Notes: generated from the sequence alone by a model not told the origin. 64,000 bases of DNA from DASWTL01 sp966250385 (GCA_966250385.1 CBINHC010000001.1:186001-250000), one strand, 5' to 3'; shown: positions 44,752 through 53,398, counted from the stretch's first letter. Numbers and translations are program-made.

Positions 44752-46086
44752 ATGGCTCAATCCTTTGAAGACTTTAAGCTGAACCGGCAGATACTGAACG
44801 CCGTTGCAGACGCCGGTTATTCGGTCCCGACACCAATCCAGCAAAAAGCAATCGTTCCCATTCTGTCCGGACAGGACATCATGGGGATCGCCCAGACCGG
44901 TACCGGCAAGACCGCTGCGTATGTATTGCCGATCCTCATGAAGCTGAAGTACGCGCAGGGATCCGATCCCAGGGCCCTGATCCTGGCCCCGACACGGGAA
45001 CTCGCCATGCAGATCGAGGAAAACATCCGGCTCTTTGCCAAATACACGGATCTGCGGACCGTTGTCATCTATGGCGGGCTTGGCCCGAAGATCCAGAAAG
45101 CTGAGCTCAGCAAGGGAGTCGATATCCTGGTGGCGACCCCGGGACGTTTCCTGGACCTGTATCTCGAAGGCGATATCCATACCAGGAGCCTGCAGTTCCT
45201 GGTGCTGGACGAGGCTGATAAGATGATGGACATGGGCTTCATCGGATCGATCCACCGGATCCTCGAAGTGGTGCCCAGGAAGCGTCAGAACCTGCTGTTC
45301 TCCGCCACCATGAGTGACCTGGTGCACAAGATCGCGGGCGACTTCCTGAAATTTCCGCTCACCGTGGAGGTAGCGCCTCAGGCGACGCCGGCTCAGACCG
45401 TCCAACAGATATTATACCATGTTCCGAACCTGAGGACCAAGCTGAATCTGCTTCAGCATCTGCTGATGAATGATGAAGCCTTCCACAGGCTGATTATTTT
45501 CTGCAAGACAAAGACCGTTGCGGACAACATCTATAAGTTCCTGGAAAGACGCTATGGAGATGAGGGTGTGCGCGTGATCCATGCCAATAAAGGCCAGAAT
45601 ACGCGGATCAATTCCATCAATGCGTTCAAGGAAGGGGAGATCCGCATCCTGGTGGCCACCGATGTTGCAGCCAGGGGATTGGATGTCAGTAATGTGAGCC
45701 ATGTGATCAACTTCGACGTTCCTATCATCATCGAAGACTATGTTCACCGGATCGGCAGGACCGGCCGGGCCTACAGTACCGGGGACGCCATCACCTTCTG
45801 TACGCCGGGTGAGGAGTACTACGTCCGCAAGATCGAAAAACTGATCCGGCAGCAGATACCGGTTGCCGGTATTCCGGAACAGGTCTTCATTGAGGAGACC
45901 CCCTATGAGGAACGCCAGGCCATTGCCCGGGAGATCGATATGCAGAAGCGGAAAGAAAACCCGGAATTCAAAGGGGCATTTCATGAGAAGAAGTTCCAGA
46001 AGCCGCCTGCAAGGAGATCAACAGCCGGGAACCGCACATCCGCCGGTAAGAAAAGTCATTCAGGACCCAGAGCTAAACGGAAATGA
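44752..46086 (+). CDS. DEAD-box RNA helicase
   Basis: This 444-residue protein has the full set of motifs: Q motif PTPIQQKAI, motif I AQTGTGKT, PTREL, DEAD (VLDEADKMMD), SAT (FSATMS), and C-domain motifs RGLDVSNVSHVINFD and HRIGRTGR. The last 35 residues are basic and low in complexity, as in RhlE/CsdA-type helicases. It unwinds RNA during ribosome assembly or mRNA decay, mainly in the cold. Its stop overlaps the ATG of a small membrane-protein gene. Confidence 0.96.
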   Translation: MAQSFEDFKLNRQILNAVADAGYSVPTPIQQKAIVPILSGQDIMGIAQTGTGKTAAYVLPILMKLKYAQGSDPRALILAPTRELAMQIEENIRLFAKYTDLRTVVIYGGLGPKIQKAELSKGVDILVATPGRFLDLYLEGDIHTRSLQFLVLDEADKMMDMGFIGSIHRILEVVPRKRQNLLFSATMSDLVHKIAGDFLKFPLTVEVAPQATPAQTVQQILYHVPNLRTKLNLLQHLLMNDEAFHRLIIFCKTKTVADNIYKFLERRYGDEGVRVIHANKGQNTRINSINAFKEGEIRILVATDVAARGLDVSNVSHVINFDVPIIIEDYVHRIGRTGRAYSTGDAITFCTPGEEYYVRKIEKLIRQQIPVAGIPEQVFIEETPYEERQAIAREIDMQKRKENPEFKGAFHEKKFQKPPARRSTAGNRTSAGKKSHSGPRAKRK

Positions 46087-46337
46087 AGCTGCGCGTAACT
46101 CCGCTGAATATTCTTTCGGCCGCTTTGTTTACGGGAATAGCTTTTCTGCTGATCTTTCCGGATGAGTACGGCTGGCGCGTCCTGGGTTCCGTCTCCCTGG
46201 GGCTGATGCTCGCCTCTACGATCATTACCGATCTCATCTTCCGGTTTTTCTTCCGGGAACTGAAACGGATTTGGATTGTAGAACTGGTATTTCTCATCTT
46301 TGCAGCACTATTTATTATCATACTACAAAAAATGTGA
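46083..46337 (+). CDS. small membrane protein of unknown function
   Basis: This 84-residue protein is almost entirely hydrophobic, with three probable transmembrane helices (about 8-25, 32-50, 62-82). It overlaps the helicase stop by 4 bp (ATGA), so it is translated with it. I recognise no family. Its co-translation with a helicase and its position 28 bp before gldC suggest one operon. Confidence 0.75.
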   Translation: MKLRVTPLNILSAALFTGIAFLLIFPDEYGWRVLGSVSLGLMLASTIITDLIFRFFFRELKRIWIVELVFLIFAALFIIILQKM

Positions 46338-46365
46338 CCTGACCGGGTCTTCAGAACACCATACA

Positions 46366-46701
46366 ATGAAGAAAGCAGAAATCAAACTAACGATCGAGTT
46401 AGACGACAATAACGTTCCTGAAAACATCCTTTGGGAGTCTACCGATTCCCAGAACAAAGAAGCGCTCCCTGTAAAATCAATGATGCTGGCCCTTTGGGAC
46501 CATAATTATAAGAACTCCCTAAGGATCGACCTCTGGACGAAGGATATGCCGGTCGACGAGATGAAACGGTTCTTTTATGAGACCCTGCAGACCATGGGGG
46601 ACAGCTTCCTCAGAGCAACCGGCGAGACCAATATCGTGGAGGACCTCCGCGACTATTGCGCCCACTTCGCTGAAAAGATGGAACTGAAGGAAGGCCAGTA
46701 A
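46366..46701 (+). CDS. gldC: gliding motility protein GldC
   Basis: The frame is open further upstream, but the ATG at 46366 (MKKAEIKLTIELDDNNVPENILWESTD) gives the usual 111-residue GldC. It has no signal peptide. GldC enhances gliding in Flavobacterium and is conserved in non-gliding members. Here it sits with no other gld genes. A terminator follows. Confidence 0.9.
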   Translation: MKKAEIKLTIELDDNNVPENILWESTDSQNKEALPVKSMMLALWDHNYKNSLRIDLWTKDMPVDEMKRFFYETLQTMGDSFLRATGETNIVEDLRDYCAHFAEKMELKEGQ

Positions 46702-46717
46702 AAAAACAAACATCGCG

Positions 46718-46745
46718 ACCTGTAAGTTACCTTACAGGTTTTTTT
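46718..46745 (+). terminator. intrinsic terminator of gldC, abutting the next ATG
   Basis: ACCTGTAAG (46718-46726) and CTTACAGGT (46731-46739) form a perfect 9-bp stem with loop TTAC. The run of seven T (46739-46745) ends directly at the ATG at 46746. Confidence 0.92.
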
Positions 46746-47156
46746 ATGGAGAACAAAAGCTACCTGGGTATTTTGGGTTCGCTGCTGATGATCGGCGGCG
46801 CTTTCAGTCCGATGCTCCGTATTCCGGTCATCGGAAACTGGAATTACTGGGATATTGAGCCTGTGCTTGCGGCCATTGTACTGGTGCTGGCAGGCCTGGG
46901 CCTGGCCGGAGCGGTCTTCGGCAAACCGGCCCTGCTTCGGTTCTGCGGATGGTCCGCCCTGGCTGTGGTCCTGTTCACCTTTTGTGCGGTTTATTTCAAG
47001 GTCAACAGCTACTTCAGTTTCATCCCGTTGAAAAAACTTGCGGCCGCCGCGGCCGGGATCGTCCGCTACCGCTGGATGGGGTGGCTGGTGATGGCCGCGG
47101 GTTGCATCCTGATGATCGTGGCCGGTAACCTGCGGAAACCGGCCGGACATTCCTGA
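46746..47156 (+). CDS. four-helix membrane protein of unknown function
   Basis: This 136-residue protein has about four transmembrane helices. Its ATG follows the gldC terminator T-run with no gap. If the terminator is efficient the gene must depend on read-through, or on translation from a shorter mRNA. I recognise no family. It converges with ogt (4 bp between the stop codons). Confidence 0.7.
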   Translation: MENKSYLGILGSLLMIGGAFSPMLRIPVIGNWNYWDIEPVLAAIVLVLAGLGLAGAVFGKPALLRFCGWSALAVVLFTFCAVYFKVNSYFSFIPLKKLAAAAAGIVRYRWMGWLVMAAGCILMIVAGNLRKPAGHS

Positions 47157-47160
47157 CCGG

Positions 47161-47637
47161 TCAGAACAGGGAGGTCTGGCCCGTCCCGGTAACTTTCGCT
47201 TCATGTTCGAGGAGCCACTGCTTGCGCCACAAGCCTCCGGCATAACCGACCAGATCCCCGTTGGAACCGATGATCCGGTGGCAGGGAACGACGATCATCA
47301 GGTTGTTCCTGCCGTTTGCCGATGCGATAGCTCGGATTGCAGGAAGATTGTCCATCCGTTTGGCGAGTGTGGTGTAGCTGATCGGTTTGCCGGCTTCCAC
47401 CTGCATCAGTTCGGACCATACCTTTTGCTGAAATTCGGTACCGGGCTGCCCAACGGGGAAGTCGAAAGTCAGCCGTTCGCCGCAAAAGTACTCCTCCAGC
47501 TGTTTGCTGGCCATCGCGGACAGCGCATTCGGCGGAAGGTCCTCCTCTTCGTCCCGGAACCCGATAAAGGTGACTGCCGATTCTGAAGCGCAGACGGAGA
47601 TCTTTCCGATCGGGGTATCCAGTGTTGACACGTACAT
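47161..47637 (-). CDS. ogt: methylated-DNA--protein-cysteine S-methyltransferase
   Basis: This 158-residue suicidal DNA-repair protein removes O6-methyl groups from guanine. The active site IVVPCHRI (Cys119) and the ASANGRNN, GTEFQQKVW and GNLVGYAGGLWRK-type region (read here as GDLVGYAGGLWRKQWLLEHE) are intact. It has no AdaA domain. The start codon lies four bases after a -7 box and the gene is divergent from ccmB. Confidence 0.95.
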   Translation of the reverse strand: MYVSTLDTPIGKISVCASESAVTFIGFRDEEEDLPPNALSAMASKQLEEYFCGERLTFDFPVGQPGTEFQQKVWSELMQVEAGKPISYTTLAKRMDNLPAIRAIASANGRNNLMIVVPCHRIIGSNGDLVGYAGGLWRKQWLLEHEAKVTGTGQTSLF

Positions 47638-47641
47638 CTTC

Positions 47642-47649
47642 CAAAATTA
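47642..47649 (-). promoter_or_regulatory. -7 box of ogt (TAATTTTG), leaderless layout
   Basis: It is an exact TAnnTTTG on the minus strand, four bases before the ogt ATG at 47637. A TTTG on the same strand (47668-47665) lies 15 bases upstream. Confidence 0.6.
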
Positions 47650-47671
47650 ATAAGATATAGTTTTCAAAGCC

Positions 47672-47679
47672 TATCTTTG
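47672..47679 (+). promoter_or_regulatory. -7 box of ccmB (TATCTTTG), leaderless layout
   Basis: It is an exact TAnnTTTG three bases before the ATG at 47683. Only 45 bp separate the two start codons of this divergent pair. Confidence 0.6.
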
Positions 47680-47682
47680 GCC

Positions 47683-48339
47683 ATGGATTTATTCGCCCAG
47701 ATAAAGTTCCTGATCGGTAAGGAAATGGTGCTGGAGTGGCGTTCAAAATATGCCATCAACGGGATCCTCCTGTACGTCGTCTCCACGATCTTTGTCTGTT
47801 ACCTGTCGTTCCGGAAAACGGACCCGGTCACCTGGAACGCGCTGTTCTGGATCATCATGCTGTTCGCTTCCGTGAATGCGATCTCCAAGAGTTTTGTGCA
47901 GGAGAACCGGGGCAGGCAGTTGTATTATTATACGCTGGCGAGCGCCCAGGCCATTATCCTTTCAAAGATCATCTATAATGTGCTGATCATGCTGCTGCTG
48001 TCGGTGGTGGCGATCGGTTTTTACAGCCTGGTTTTCAAGAACCCGGTCGGCGATCCGCTGCTTTATTTCGTGGCCGTAATCCTGGGCAGTATAAGCTTCG
48101 CATCGGTCTTCACCATGATTTCAGGCATTGCTTCGAAAGCCAATAACGGGGCGCTGATGGCCGTTCTCAGTTTCCCGGTCATCATCCCGCTGCTGGTGGT
48201 CCTGATCAAGTTATCCAAGAACGCCATGGACGGCCTCGACCGGTCCGTGTCTTACAATGAGATCGGCGTTCTGGCCGCGATCAATTTCATCGTAATCACC
48301 GTTTCACTGCTGCTGTTCCCATACCTATGGCGGGATTAA
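47683..48339 (+). CDS. ccmB: heme exporter protein CcmB
   Basis: The ATG at 47683 is chosen over the TTG at 47677, giving 218 residues. The protein has six probable transmembrane helices. The N-terminus QIKFLIGKEMVLEWRSKYAINGILLYV matches the CcmB family. CcmB is the membrane part of the CcmABC complex, which releases heme-loaded CcmE in System I cytochrome c maturation. No ccmA lies nearby. It converges with the second T9SS operon (19 bp between the stop codons). Confidence 0.93.
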   Translation: MDLFAQIKFLIGKEMVLEWRSKYAINGILLYVVSTIFVCYLSFRKTDPVTWNALFWIIMLFASVNAISKSFVQENRGRQLYYYTLASAQAIILSKIIYNVLIMLLLSVVAIGFYSLVFKNPVGDPLLYFVAVILGSISFASVFTMISGIASKANNGALMAVLSFPVIIPLLVVLIKLSKNAMDGLDRSVSYNEIGVLAAINFIVITVSLLLFPYLWRD

Positions 48340-48358
48340 ACGGGGAGAAGTAAGATTA

Positions 48359-49330
48359 CTAGAAGTAGCATTTCAGGCCGGGGTCTTTCTTCGGTCCGAA
48401 GGTGATCCCCAGCGATACCTCGTGTGAACCGGCTGACTGGTTCCTGAGCTTGTTGGTGGAGTATTCAAAAGCATAGCCGAACCGGAGGTCCGTCGTAGCG
48501 AAGAGCTCCATGATGATCCCGACCGAGCTGGCCTGGCTCAGCTCCCGGTTCAGGTTCTTCTTTTCATAGATCCGGACTCCCCGGCGGTAGAGGCCGCCGA
48601 ACCAGACACTTTCCTTAAGCAGCAGAAACCCGTTAACGTCGAGGCTGGTCGGACCCGCGTGATCGTCCTTGACCAGGAACGTCGGCTTGAACTTCAGGTC
48701 GGGCGATACGCTGACGATGGTGCCGGCCGTCAGGTAAAAATGGGGTCGGGGCAACGGGATCAGAGCCGGACCCGCTTTCATCCGTTGCAGCGCCGCAGGC
48801 AACAGGTGTTCCGCCGAGATTCCGGCAAAGAAGTGTTCATTCGAAAAATAGGCACCTGCGCGGACATCCGGAGCAAAGGCGGATTGTCCGGTTGCGGGGA
48901 TGTAAGCGTCTCCCTGTTCAACCGGCTGGAGGCGGTTCCCGTCAATGGCGGACCGGACCAGGCCCGCTCCGAGGCCAAGGGCGAGTACCGACCGTTCATT
49001 CCGGCTCGTCTTCAGCCGGTACGCGTAGTTTACATATCCGGCCGACTGATTTTGAGCGCCGATCTCATCGTGGGTGATAAGCATGCCCAGGCCTACCTTG
49101 TTATTCCTGAAGCTGCCGTCCATGGCGACTGACAGGCTTTTGGGAGCGCCGCTAACGCCGGCCCACTGCGTGCTGTAAAAGTGCTGCAGGTAAAGCTGTT
49201 GTTTATAGCCGGCATAGGCCGGATTGATATGGATCCCGTTGAAGATATATTGACTGAAATGAGCATTCTGCTGGGCCGGGGCAGACACTGAACAGATGAG
49301 CAGCAGGTAAAGGGACGTGACTTTTTTCAT
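48359..49330 (-). CDS. PorP/SprF-family outer membrane protein (second copy)
   Basis: This protein has about 323 residues. The ATG at 49330 starts a normal signal peptide (MKKVTSLYLLLICSVSAPAQQ), but the ATG at 49342 overlaps the upstream stop (ATGA) and could be used, adding four residues. It shares the family start QNAHFSQYIFNGIHINPAYAGYKQQLYLQHFYSTQWAGVSGAPKS and a similar layout with the 26.5-kb copy. It is the last gene of the operon and the likely partner of the CTD-B protein before it. Confidence 0.92.
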   Translation of the reverse strand: MKKVTSLYLLLICSVSAPAQQNAHFSQYIFNGIHINPAYAGYKQQLYLQHFYSTQWAGVSGAPKSLSVAMDGSFRNNKVGLGMLITHDEIGAQNQSAGYVNYAYRLKTSRNERSVLALGLGAGLVRSAIDGNRLQPVEQGDAYIPATGQSAFAPDVRAGAYFSNEHFFAGISAEHLLPAALQRMKAGPALIPLPRPHFYLTAGTIVSVSPDLKFKPTFLVKDDHAGPTSLDVNGFLLLKESVWFGGLYRRGVRIYEKKNLNRELSQASSVGIIMELFATTDLRFGYAFEYSTNKLRNQSAGSHEVSLGITFGPKKDPGLKCYF

Positions 49331-49338
49331 CGCCGGAA

Positions 49339-50295
49339 TCATTTTAAACGTAGCAGTGTGATATAACCTTTAAGGGTCTGCCAGCCGGCGGTCGCGGAAT
49401 GTACCCGAAGAACGTAGAAGTAGGTGCCCTCATTCAGGCCTTCACCGGTCCATTCGTCGCGATATTGTTTTTTTTCAAAGACGTGACTTCCCCAGCGGTT
49501 GATTACCGTGAATTCGTTCTGATCATATAACGCGAGACCAGGGATTCTGAATCGTTCGTTCAGCGCGTCGCCGTTCGGAGAGAAGACGTTCGGGACGCGG
49601 AGGCCGAGGACCTCCGCTACGGCGGCGGACCGGTTGTTTCCCGGGTCGGGATCGGACTCATAAGCTGAAACGTACGCAGTATTTTTCAGCTGTCCGGCCG
49701 CCAGTGCACGCGTCCTGATCTTCACCGTCGCCGAAGTGTCAGGCATGAGACTGGGAATGGTCCACAGAAGGGTCCGGTCCAGGCTGCTGTACATGAGTTT
49801 TCCTGCGGCCGGAGGCTCCGGTACGGCATCGAATTCAAGTTCCGGCGGCAGGCTGTCAGTCACCCGTATAGCGGTGGCTTCATCCGGACCATTGTTCCGG
49901 ATGCTGATCGTGAACTCCACAGCGTCTCCGAGGCTCACCGATTTTGCTGCGGTTTCCTTGATGACGGCCAGGTCTGCGGAAAAGGCATCGGGCGGCAGCA
50001 CGACAATCTCAACCGGGTCGGAAAAGACGGAGGCACAGGTCGCCGAAGTACTGATTACCGAATACAGACCACTCACGGCCGTGCGGTAGTTCTTCCCCGT
50101 AGCTCCGGGGATAACAGCGCCGTCCCTGTACCACTGGAAGCTTTGGTCGGTGCCGGCATGCGCGGTGAGGATAACCGACTCCCCGCGGCGGAGACTGATC
50201 CTCAGCGGCGGGTTATCCGAGCCGGAAGCCGGTTGTGGCCAGCTCCCCATGATCGCAATCAGCAGATACATCAGCAACAGGGCTTTCTTCATCAC
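49339..50295 (-). CDS. T9SS type-B CTD protein with Ig-like and DUF11 domains
   Basis: This 318-residue exported protein has a signal peptide (about 1-25), an Ig-like region (about 30-105), a DUF11-type repeat (about 110-220, SVSLGDAVEFTISIRNNGPDEATAIRVTDSLP) and a type-B sorting domain (about 230-318: VPNVFSPNGDALNERFRIPGLALYDQNEFTVINRWGSHVFEKKQY). It should be carried to the surface by T9SS with the PorP/SprF encoded next (4-bp overlap or 8-bp gap). Confidence 0.9.
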   Translation of the reverse strand: MMKKALLLMYLLIAIMGSWPQPASGSDNPPLRISLRRGESVILTAHAGTDQSFQWYRDGAVIPGATGKNYRTAVSGLYSVISTSATCASVFSDPVEIVVLPPDAFSADLAVIKETAAKSVSLGDAVEFTISIRNNGPDEATAIRVTDSLPPELEFDAVPEPPAAGKLMYSSLDRTLLWTIPSLMPDTSATVKIRTRALAAGQLKNTAYVSAYESDPDPGNNRSAAVAEVLGLRVPNVFSPNGDALNERFRIPGLALYDQNEFTVINRWGSHVFEKKQYRDEWTGEGLNEGTYFYVLRVHSATAGWQTLKGYITLLRLK

Positions 50296-50312
50296 CTGGG
50301 CGGAAGGCGGGG

Positions 50313-51035
50313 TTAACTCTTTGAAAATGTGATGACCGGCTTGACCGGCATCGGTTTAACAATAATATCTACCGTGCCTGCGCCGCCCTCCGACGAATCA
50401 AAGATGCACGTGTTATCCAGCTGGTATGTGGCTTTTACCTTATAGGAAGTGTTACCGAGCGCCAGGGCGTCAACCGCATAGGTGCTCGAGTTGGCGCCGC
50501 TGATGGCGGTTTCGGTTGTGCCGTCCACCTTATACCACTGGTAGGTGTATCCGAAACTGAGCGGCACCGCCTGCTTCGGGGAAACTGCGGCGGCAAGCTG
50601 GACCGTCAGCGGCAGTGCGTCGGAGCAGAATATGTTGCCGGCAGCGTCCCCGCTGCTGGTGATCTTCACCTCAAGGGCCGGCAGGACATAGAAGGTGAAC
50701 TCTTGGAAGTCACCGGTACAGGTTGAGGTGGAAGTTACCGTACCTCTGACCTTGTAGGTATGCAGCCCGGGCTGGAGTCCGCTCAGCACCAGGGTGCCGG
50801 AGGTCTCGGAGACCGGTGTGTTGCCGTTGGTGACTTCAATCCATTCATACTGGTCCGGGGCATATTCCAGCCCGCCGCCCGCATCTTTGGACGCCGTAAG
50901 CGTGACCGTATTTCCTTCGCATGCGACGTCGTCAACCGGTTGAGGAAAATCGCTTATCGCATTAATCGTCTGAGCTGCCGCCGGGCAGACTGAGAGGACC
51001 AGCAGGAACAGGCTAAGTTGTAAGTACTTCTTCAT
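50313..51035 (-). CDS. Ig-like exported protein with VITFS tail
   Basis: This is a 240-residue protein with a signal peptide (1-21, ending AAAQ) and two Ig/PKD-like domains (VACEGNTVTLTASKDAG and FCSDALPLTVQLAAAV regions). It has no recognisable CTD. It ends in VITFSKS, nearly the same as the tail of the neighbour upstream in the operon. The gap to the CTD gene is 17 bp. I do not recognise a specific family. Confidence 0.8.
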   Translation of the reverse strand: MKKYLQLSLFLLVLSVCPAAAQTINAISDFPQPVDDVACEGNTVTLTASKDAGGGLEYAPDQYEWIEVTNGNTPVSETSGTLVLSGLQPGLHTYKVRGTVTSTSTCTGDFQEFTFYVLPALEVKITSSGDAAGNIFCSDALPLTVQLAAAVSPKQAVPLSFGYTYQWYKVDGTTETAISGANSSTYAVDALALGNTSYKVKATYQLDNTCIFDSSEGGAGTVDIIVKPMPVKPVITFSKS

Positions 51036-51053
51036 GATCTTTTATTAAGGTGT

Positions 51054-52091
51054 TCAGTTCTGTGAAAATGTTATGACGACCGGACCCGGTTTTGGGGTGG
51101 TGACGATGGTTACAGCTTTCAGATCCGTGCATCCGTCAGCCTGGTATCTGACCCAGTATGTCACGGTTCCTGCGGCAGGGGAGACCGTCGTAGACGGGAG
51201 CGCGGGGCCGGTGTCCGTCGCCAGCCATTCGTAGGTCCCGCCCGGACTTCCCGTCTCCAAAGCCGGATTCAGCGAGCTGAGGTTCAGGGATTCTCCGGCA
51301 CACAGATGCTGGTCCGGAATAGCCGCGAGTGCCGGTCTGGGCCTGACCCGGATCGTTACCGGAATTCTTCTTGAGATGCCGGCTCCCTTCGAACCTTCAT
51401 CTGCTTCTACATAGAAAGTTGTTTCAGCGTTTATCGGCGGGGTTTCTAGCGTAGTCGTACTCGTAAATACGATCGGAGAGCCGCCGGATGGAGCCGTATA
51501 CAGGTTATACCGGTATCCGGAACGAAAATTCGAGATCTGCAACCTCGCCGGATCGCCGGCGCAGACCGGGTCCGCTACGGTGTACAACGGGTCGTCCAGA
51601 TAGTAGGCATAATAGATCTCGAGGTCGGCGGAAGTGGCTACACCCGCTAATGAGATCTTGATTCCATCGTAATCCGATGACGGGACCAGTGTCCAATCGA
51701 CAGCGTCACCGGAAGCAAAGAGGGTAAAAAGGGGATTCAGGTCGATCTCGCCACCCACGGGTGTCCCGTTCCTGACCGGCTCAACTTTCAGGCTGGCCAA
51801 CACGGAAAGATTGCTTTTCCAGCGCAGTTTAATCGTGACCGGCGTAATGGCTTTAACGACATCGGGGAAGTGGAGGATCTGGTAAGCCGATTGGAGTAAC
51901 CCGTTAACTCTTAGCCGGGAATGGTCGTCTATATTCGGAAACTGAACCGGGAACTCCGGATCCTTGACCTCTGCACCGAGGCTCTTCCACGGTGTCTGGG
52001 ACGTCGCGTAATTCCGCTGAGCATAGGTACAGGGCACCTGCAAAAGGACTGAAAGACAGACCACCAGTATGACTGAGCCGTAAAATCTCAC
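51054..52091 (-). CDS. Ig-like exported protein with VITFS tail, first gene of the operon
   Basis: This is a 345-residue protein with a signal peptide (about 1-24, ending TYAQ). Its N-terminal 140 residues are beta-rich, with no clear family (HSRLRVNGLLQSAYQILHFP). Two Ig-like domains follow (VCAGDPARLQISNF; HLCAGESLNLSSLNP). The end VVITFSQN matches the tail of the following gene. It has no CTD of the A or B type. Its role is unknown; the context suggests a surface complex. Confidence 0.8.
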   Translation of the reverse strand: MRFYGSVILVVCLSVLLQVPCTYAQRNYATSQTPWKSLGAEVKDPEFPVQFPNIDDHSRLRVNGLLQSAYQILHFPDVVKAITPVTIKLRWKSNLSVLASLKVEPVRNGTPVGGEIDLNPLFTLFASGDAVDWTLVPSSDYDGIKISLAGVATSADLEIYYAYYLDDPLYTVADPVCAGDPARLQISNFRSGYRYNLYTAPSGGSPIVFTSTTTLETPPINAETTFYVEADEGSKGAGISRRIPVTIRVRPRPALAAIPDQHLCAGESLNLSSLNPALETGSPGGTYEWLATDTGPALPSTTVSPAAGTVTYWVRYQADGCTDLKAVTIVTTPKPGPVVITFSQN

Positions 52092-52259
52092 AATAAATTG
52101 CTGTAGGTTTCCTGTTATTTAAACTTTAGCGCCACCGGAAAGACCCCGGGAGCGACTCATCATAGTGTTAATTTAATAAATTATTTTCGTTTAAGTTAAA
52201 AATTAAATTATTTTCTTAGCCGGACCTGCGGGAATCACCTATTCTTAAATTTCCTGACG

Positions 52260-52295
52260 TTTGAGTGGAAATCGGTGAAACATGTAGTACATTTG
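52260..52295 (+). promoter_or_regulatory. ccmC promoter (TTTG, 24 nt, TACATTTG)
   Basis: A -33 TTTG (52260-52263) and an exact -7 TACATTTG (52288-52295) lie 24 bases apart. The ccmE promoter in the same window has the same spacing. The leader would be about 80 nt. Confidence 0.6.
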
Positions 52296-52300
52296 CACCG

Positions 52301-52320
52301 TCAGACGTTCAAAGGTCTGA
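52301..52320 (+). promoter_or_regulatory. small hairpin in the ccmC leader
   Basis: TCAGAC (52301-52306) pairs with GTCTGA (52315-52320). A similar short element (TCAGAGGCCTGA) occurs about 28 nt later. Any regulatory role is inference. Confidence 0.3.
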
Positions 52321-52379
52321 TCCTAAAAAACGCTCGCAGACAGCCTTCAGAGGCCTGATGAACATAAAATACGCTTGGT

Positions 52380-53042
52380 ATGACTAAAAACTGGTGGAAG
52401 CTTCTTGCCTCAGTTCTTGTACTCTTTTCGATCATTGCAGGACTTCTGAACGATGTTCCGCGGTTACCCATCCTGCATGAGAGCATCCGGAATCTTTATT
52501 TCCACGTGCCGATGTGGTTTACCATGATCGTCCTGTTCAGCATATCGGTCGTTTACAGTGTCAGATACCTCAGCAGCGGAAATGAACTTGATGATCTGGT
52601 CGCGGTCGAATGTATCAACACCGGCATCATTTTTACTTTCCTGGGCCTGACAACCGGAATGATCTGGGCTAATTTCACCTGGGGATCGCCGTGGCCGGAT
52701 GACCCGAAACTGAACAGTGCCGCCATCGCCGCACTCATGTATCTCGCTTACCTGGTTCTGCGGAATTCTCTGGATGAGGAGCAGAAGCGCGCGAGGATCT
52801 CCGCTATCTATAATATCTTTGCATACCCGGTTATGATCGTCCTGCTATTCGTCCTGCCGAGAATGACCGATTCATTACATCCCGGAAACGGGGGCAACCC
52901 GGGGTTCAACTCCTATGACCTGGACAACAATATGAGACTGGTTTTTTATCCGGCCGTACTGGGATGGATTCTTATAGGAGTCTGGATCGCCACTCTGCGG
53001 TTCCGGATCCGGAAAATTGAAAATAAACAAAACGCTGTTTAA
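52380..53042 (+). CDS. ccmC: cytochrome c assembly protein CcmC (CcsA family)
   Basis: This is a 220-residue protein with six transmembrane helices. It has ESIRNLYFHVPMWFTMIVLF near the N-terminus and the periplasmic heme-handling motif as TWGSPWPDDPK (about residues 100-110), a variant of the WWD domain. CcmC delivers heme to CcmE. The ccmD-like gene follows after one base. Confidence 0.94.
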   Translation: MTKNWWKLLASVLVLFSIIAGLLNDVPRLPILHESIRNLYFHVPMWFTMIVLFSISVVYSVRYLSSGNELDDLVAVECINTGIIFTFLGLTTGMIWANFTWGSPWPDDPKLNSAAIAALMYLAYLVLRNSLDEEQKRARISAIYNIFAYPVMIVLLFVLPRMTDSLHPGNGGNPGFNSYDLDNNMRLVFYPAVLGWILIGVWIATLRFRIRKIENKQNAV

Positions 53043-53043
53043 T

Positions 53044-53253
53044 ATGAAAGCAGTTCTTTCTGCAATACTCTGCCTGTTCCTTCTGGTCACAGGTGCCTAC
53101 GCTCAGGAAAGCGTCGAAATGGCTGATACACTACGTAGTTCGGGTAAGATCTATGTCGTCGTTGCCGTCATCGCGCTGATCTTCCTGGGGATGGTTCTTT
53201 TCCTGTTTTCCCTTGACAGAAGAATAAAAAAAATCGAGCAAACAAATCATTGA
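53044..53253 (+). CDS. small CcmD-like membrane protein
   Basis: The ATG at 53044 (two bases from the ccmC stop) gives 69 residues. A signal-like N-terminus (MKAVLSAILCLFLLVTGAYAQ) precedes one transmembrane helix (IYVVVAVIALIFLGMVLFLFSL) and a short basic tail RRIKKIE. CcmD is a small, one-helix protein that bridges CcmC and CcmE, and this layout and position fit it. Sequence alone cannot prove it. Confidence 0.7.
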   Translation: MKAVLSAILCLFLLVTGAYAQESVEMADTLRSSGKIYVVVAVIALIFLGMVLFLFSLDRRIKKIEQTNH

Positions 53254-53398
53254 AATTGTGCTTTAAAGTTGTGAGAACACCTTTTTCCATTGGTGTTGTC
53301 CCGGTGTAGCACATACACGAACTCTTATTTATTTGCAGGTATGGCTTTTTTTGCTTCAAATTTGCACCATAAAACCAATATTAAAAACCCAATTATCT

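Larger units (their letters stand above)
52092..52379. other. AT-rich divergent intergenic region
   Basis: The 288-bp gap separates the second T9SS operon (minus) from ccmC (plus). I see no gene in it. 52150-52215 is very AT-rich, consistent with the promoter zone of the minus-strand operon, although no clean -7 box was seen for it. The ccmC promoter and leader lie at 52260-52379. Confidence 0.7.
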
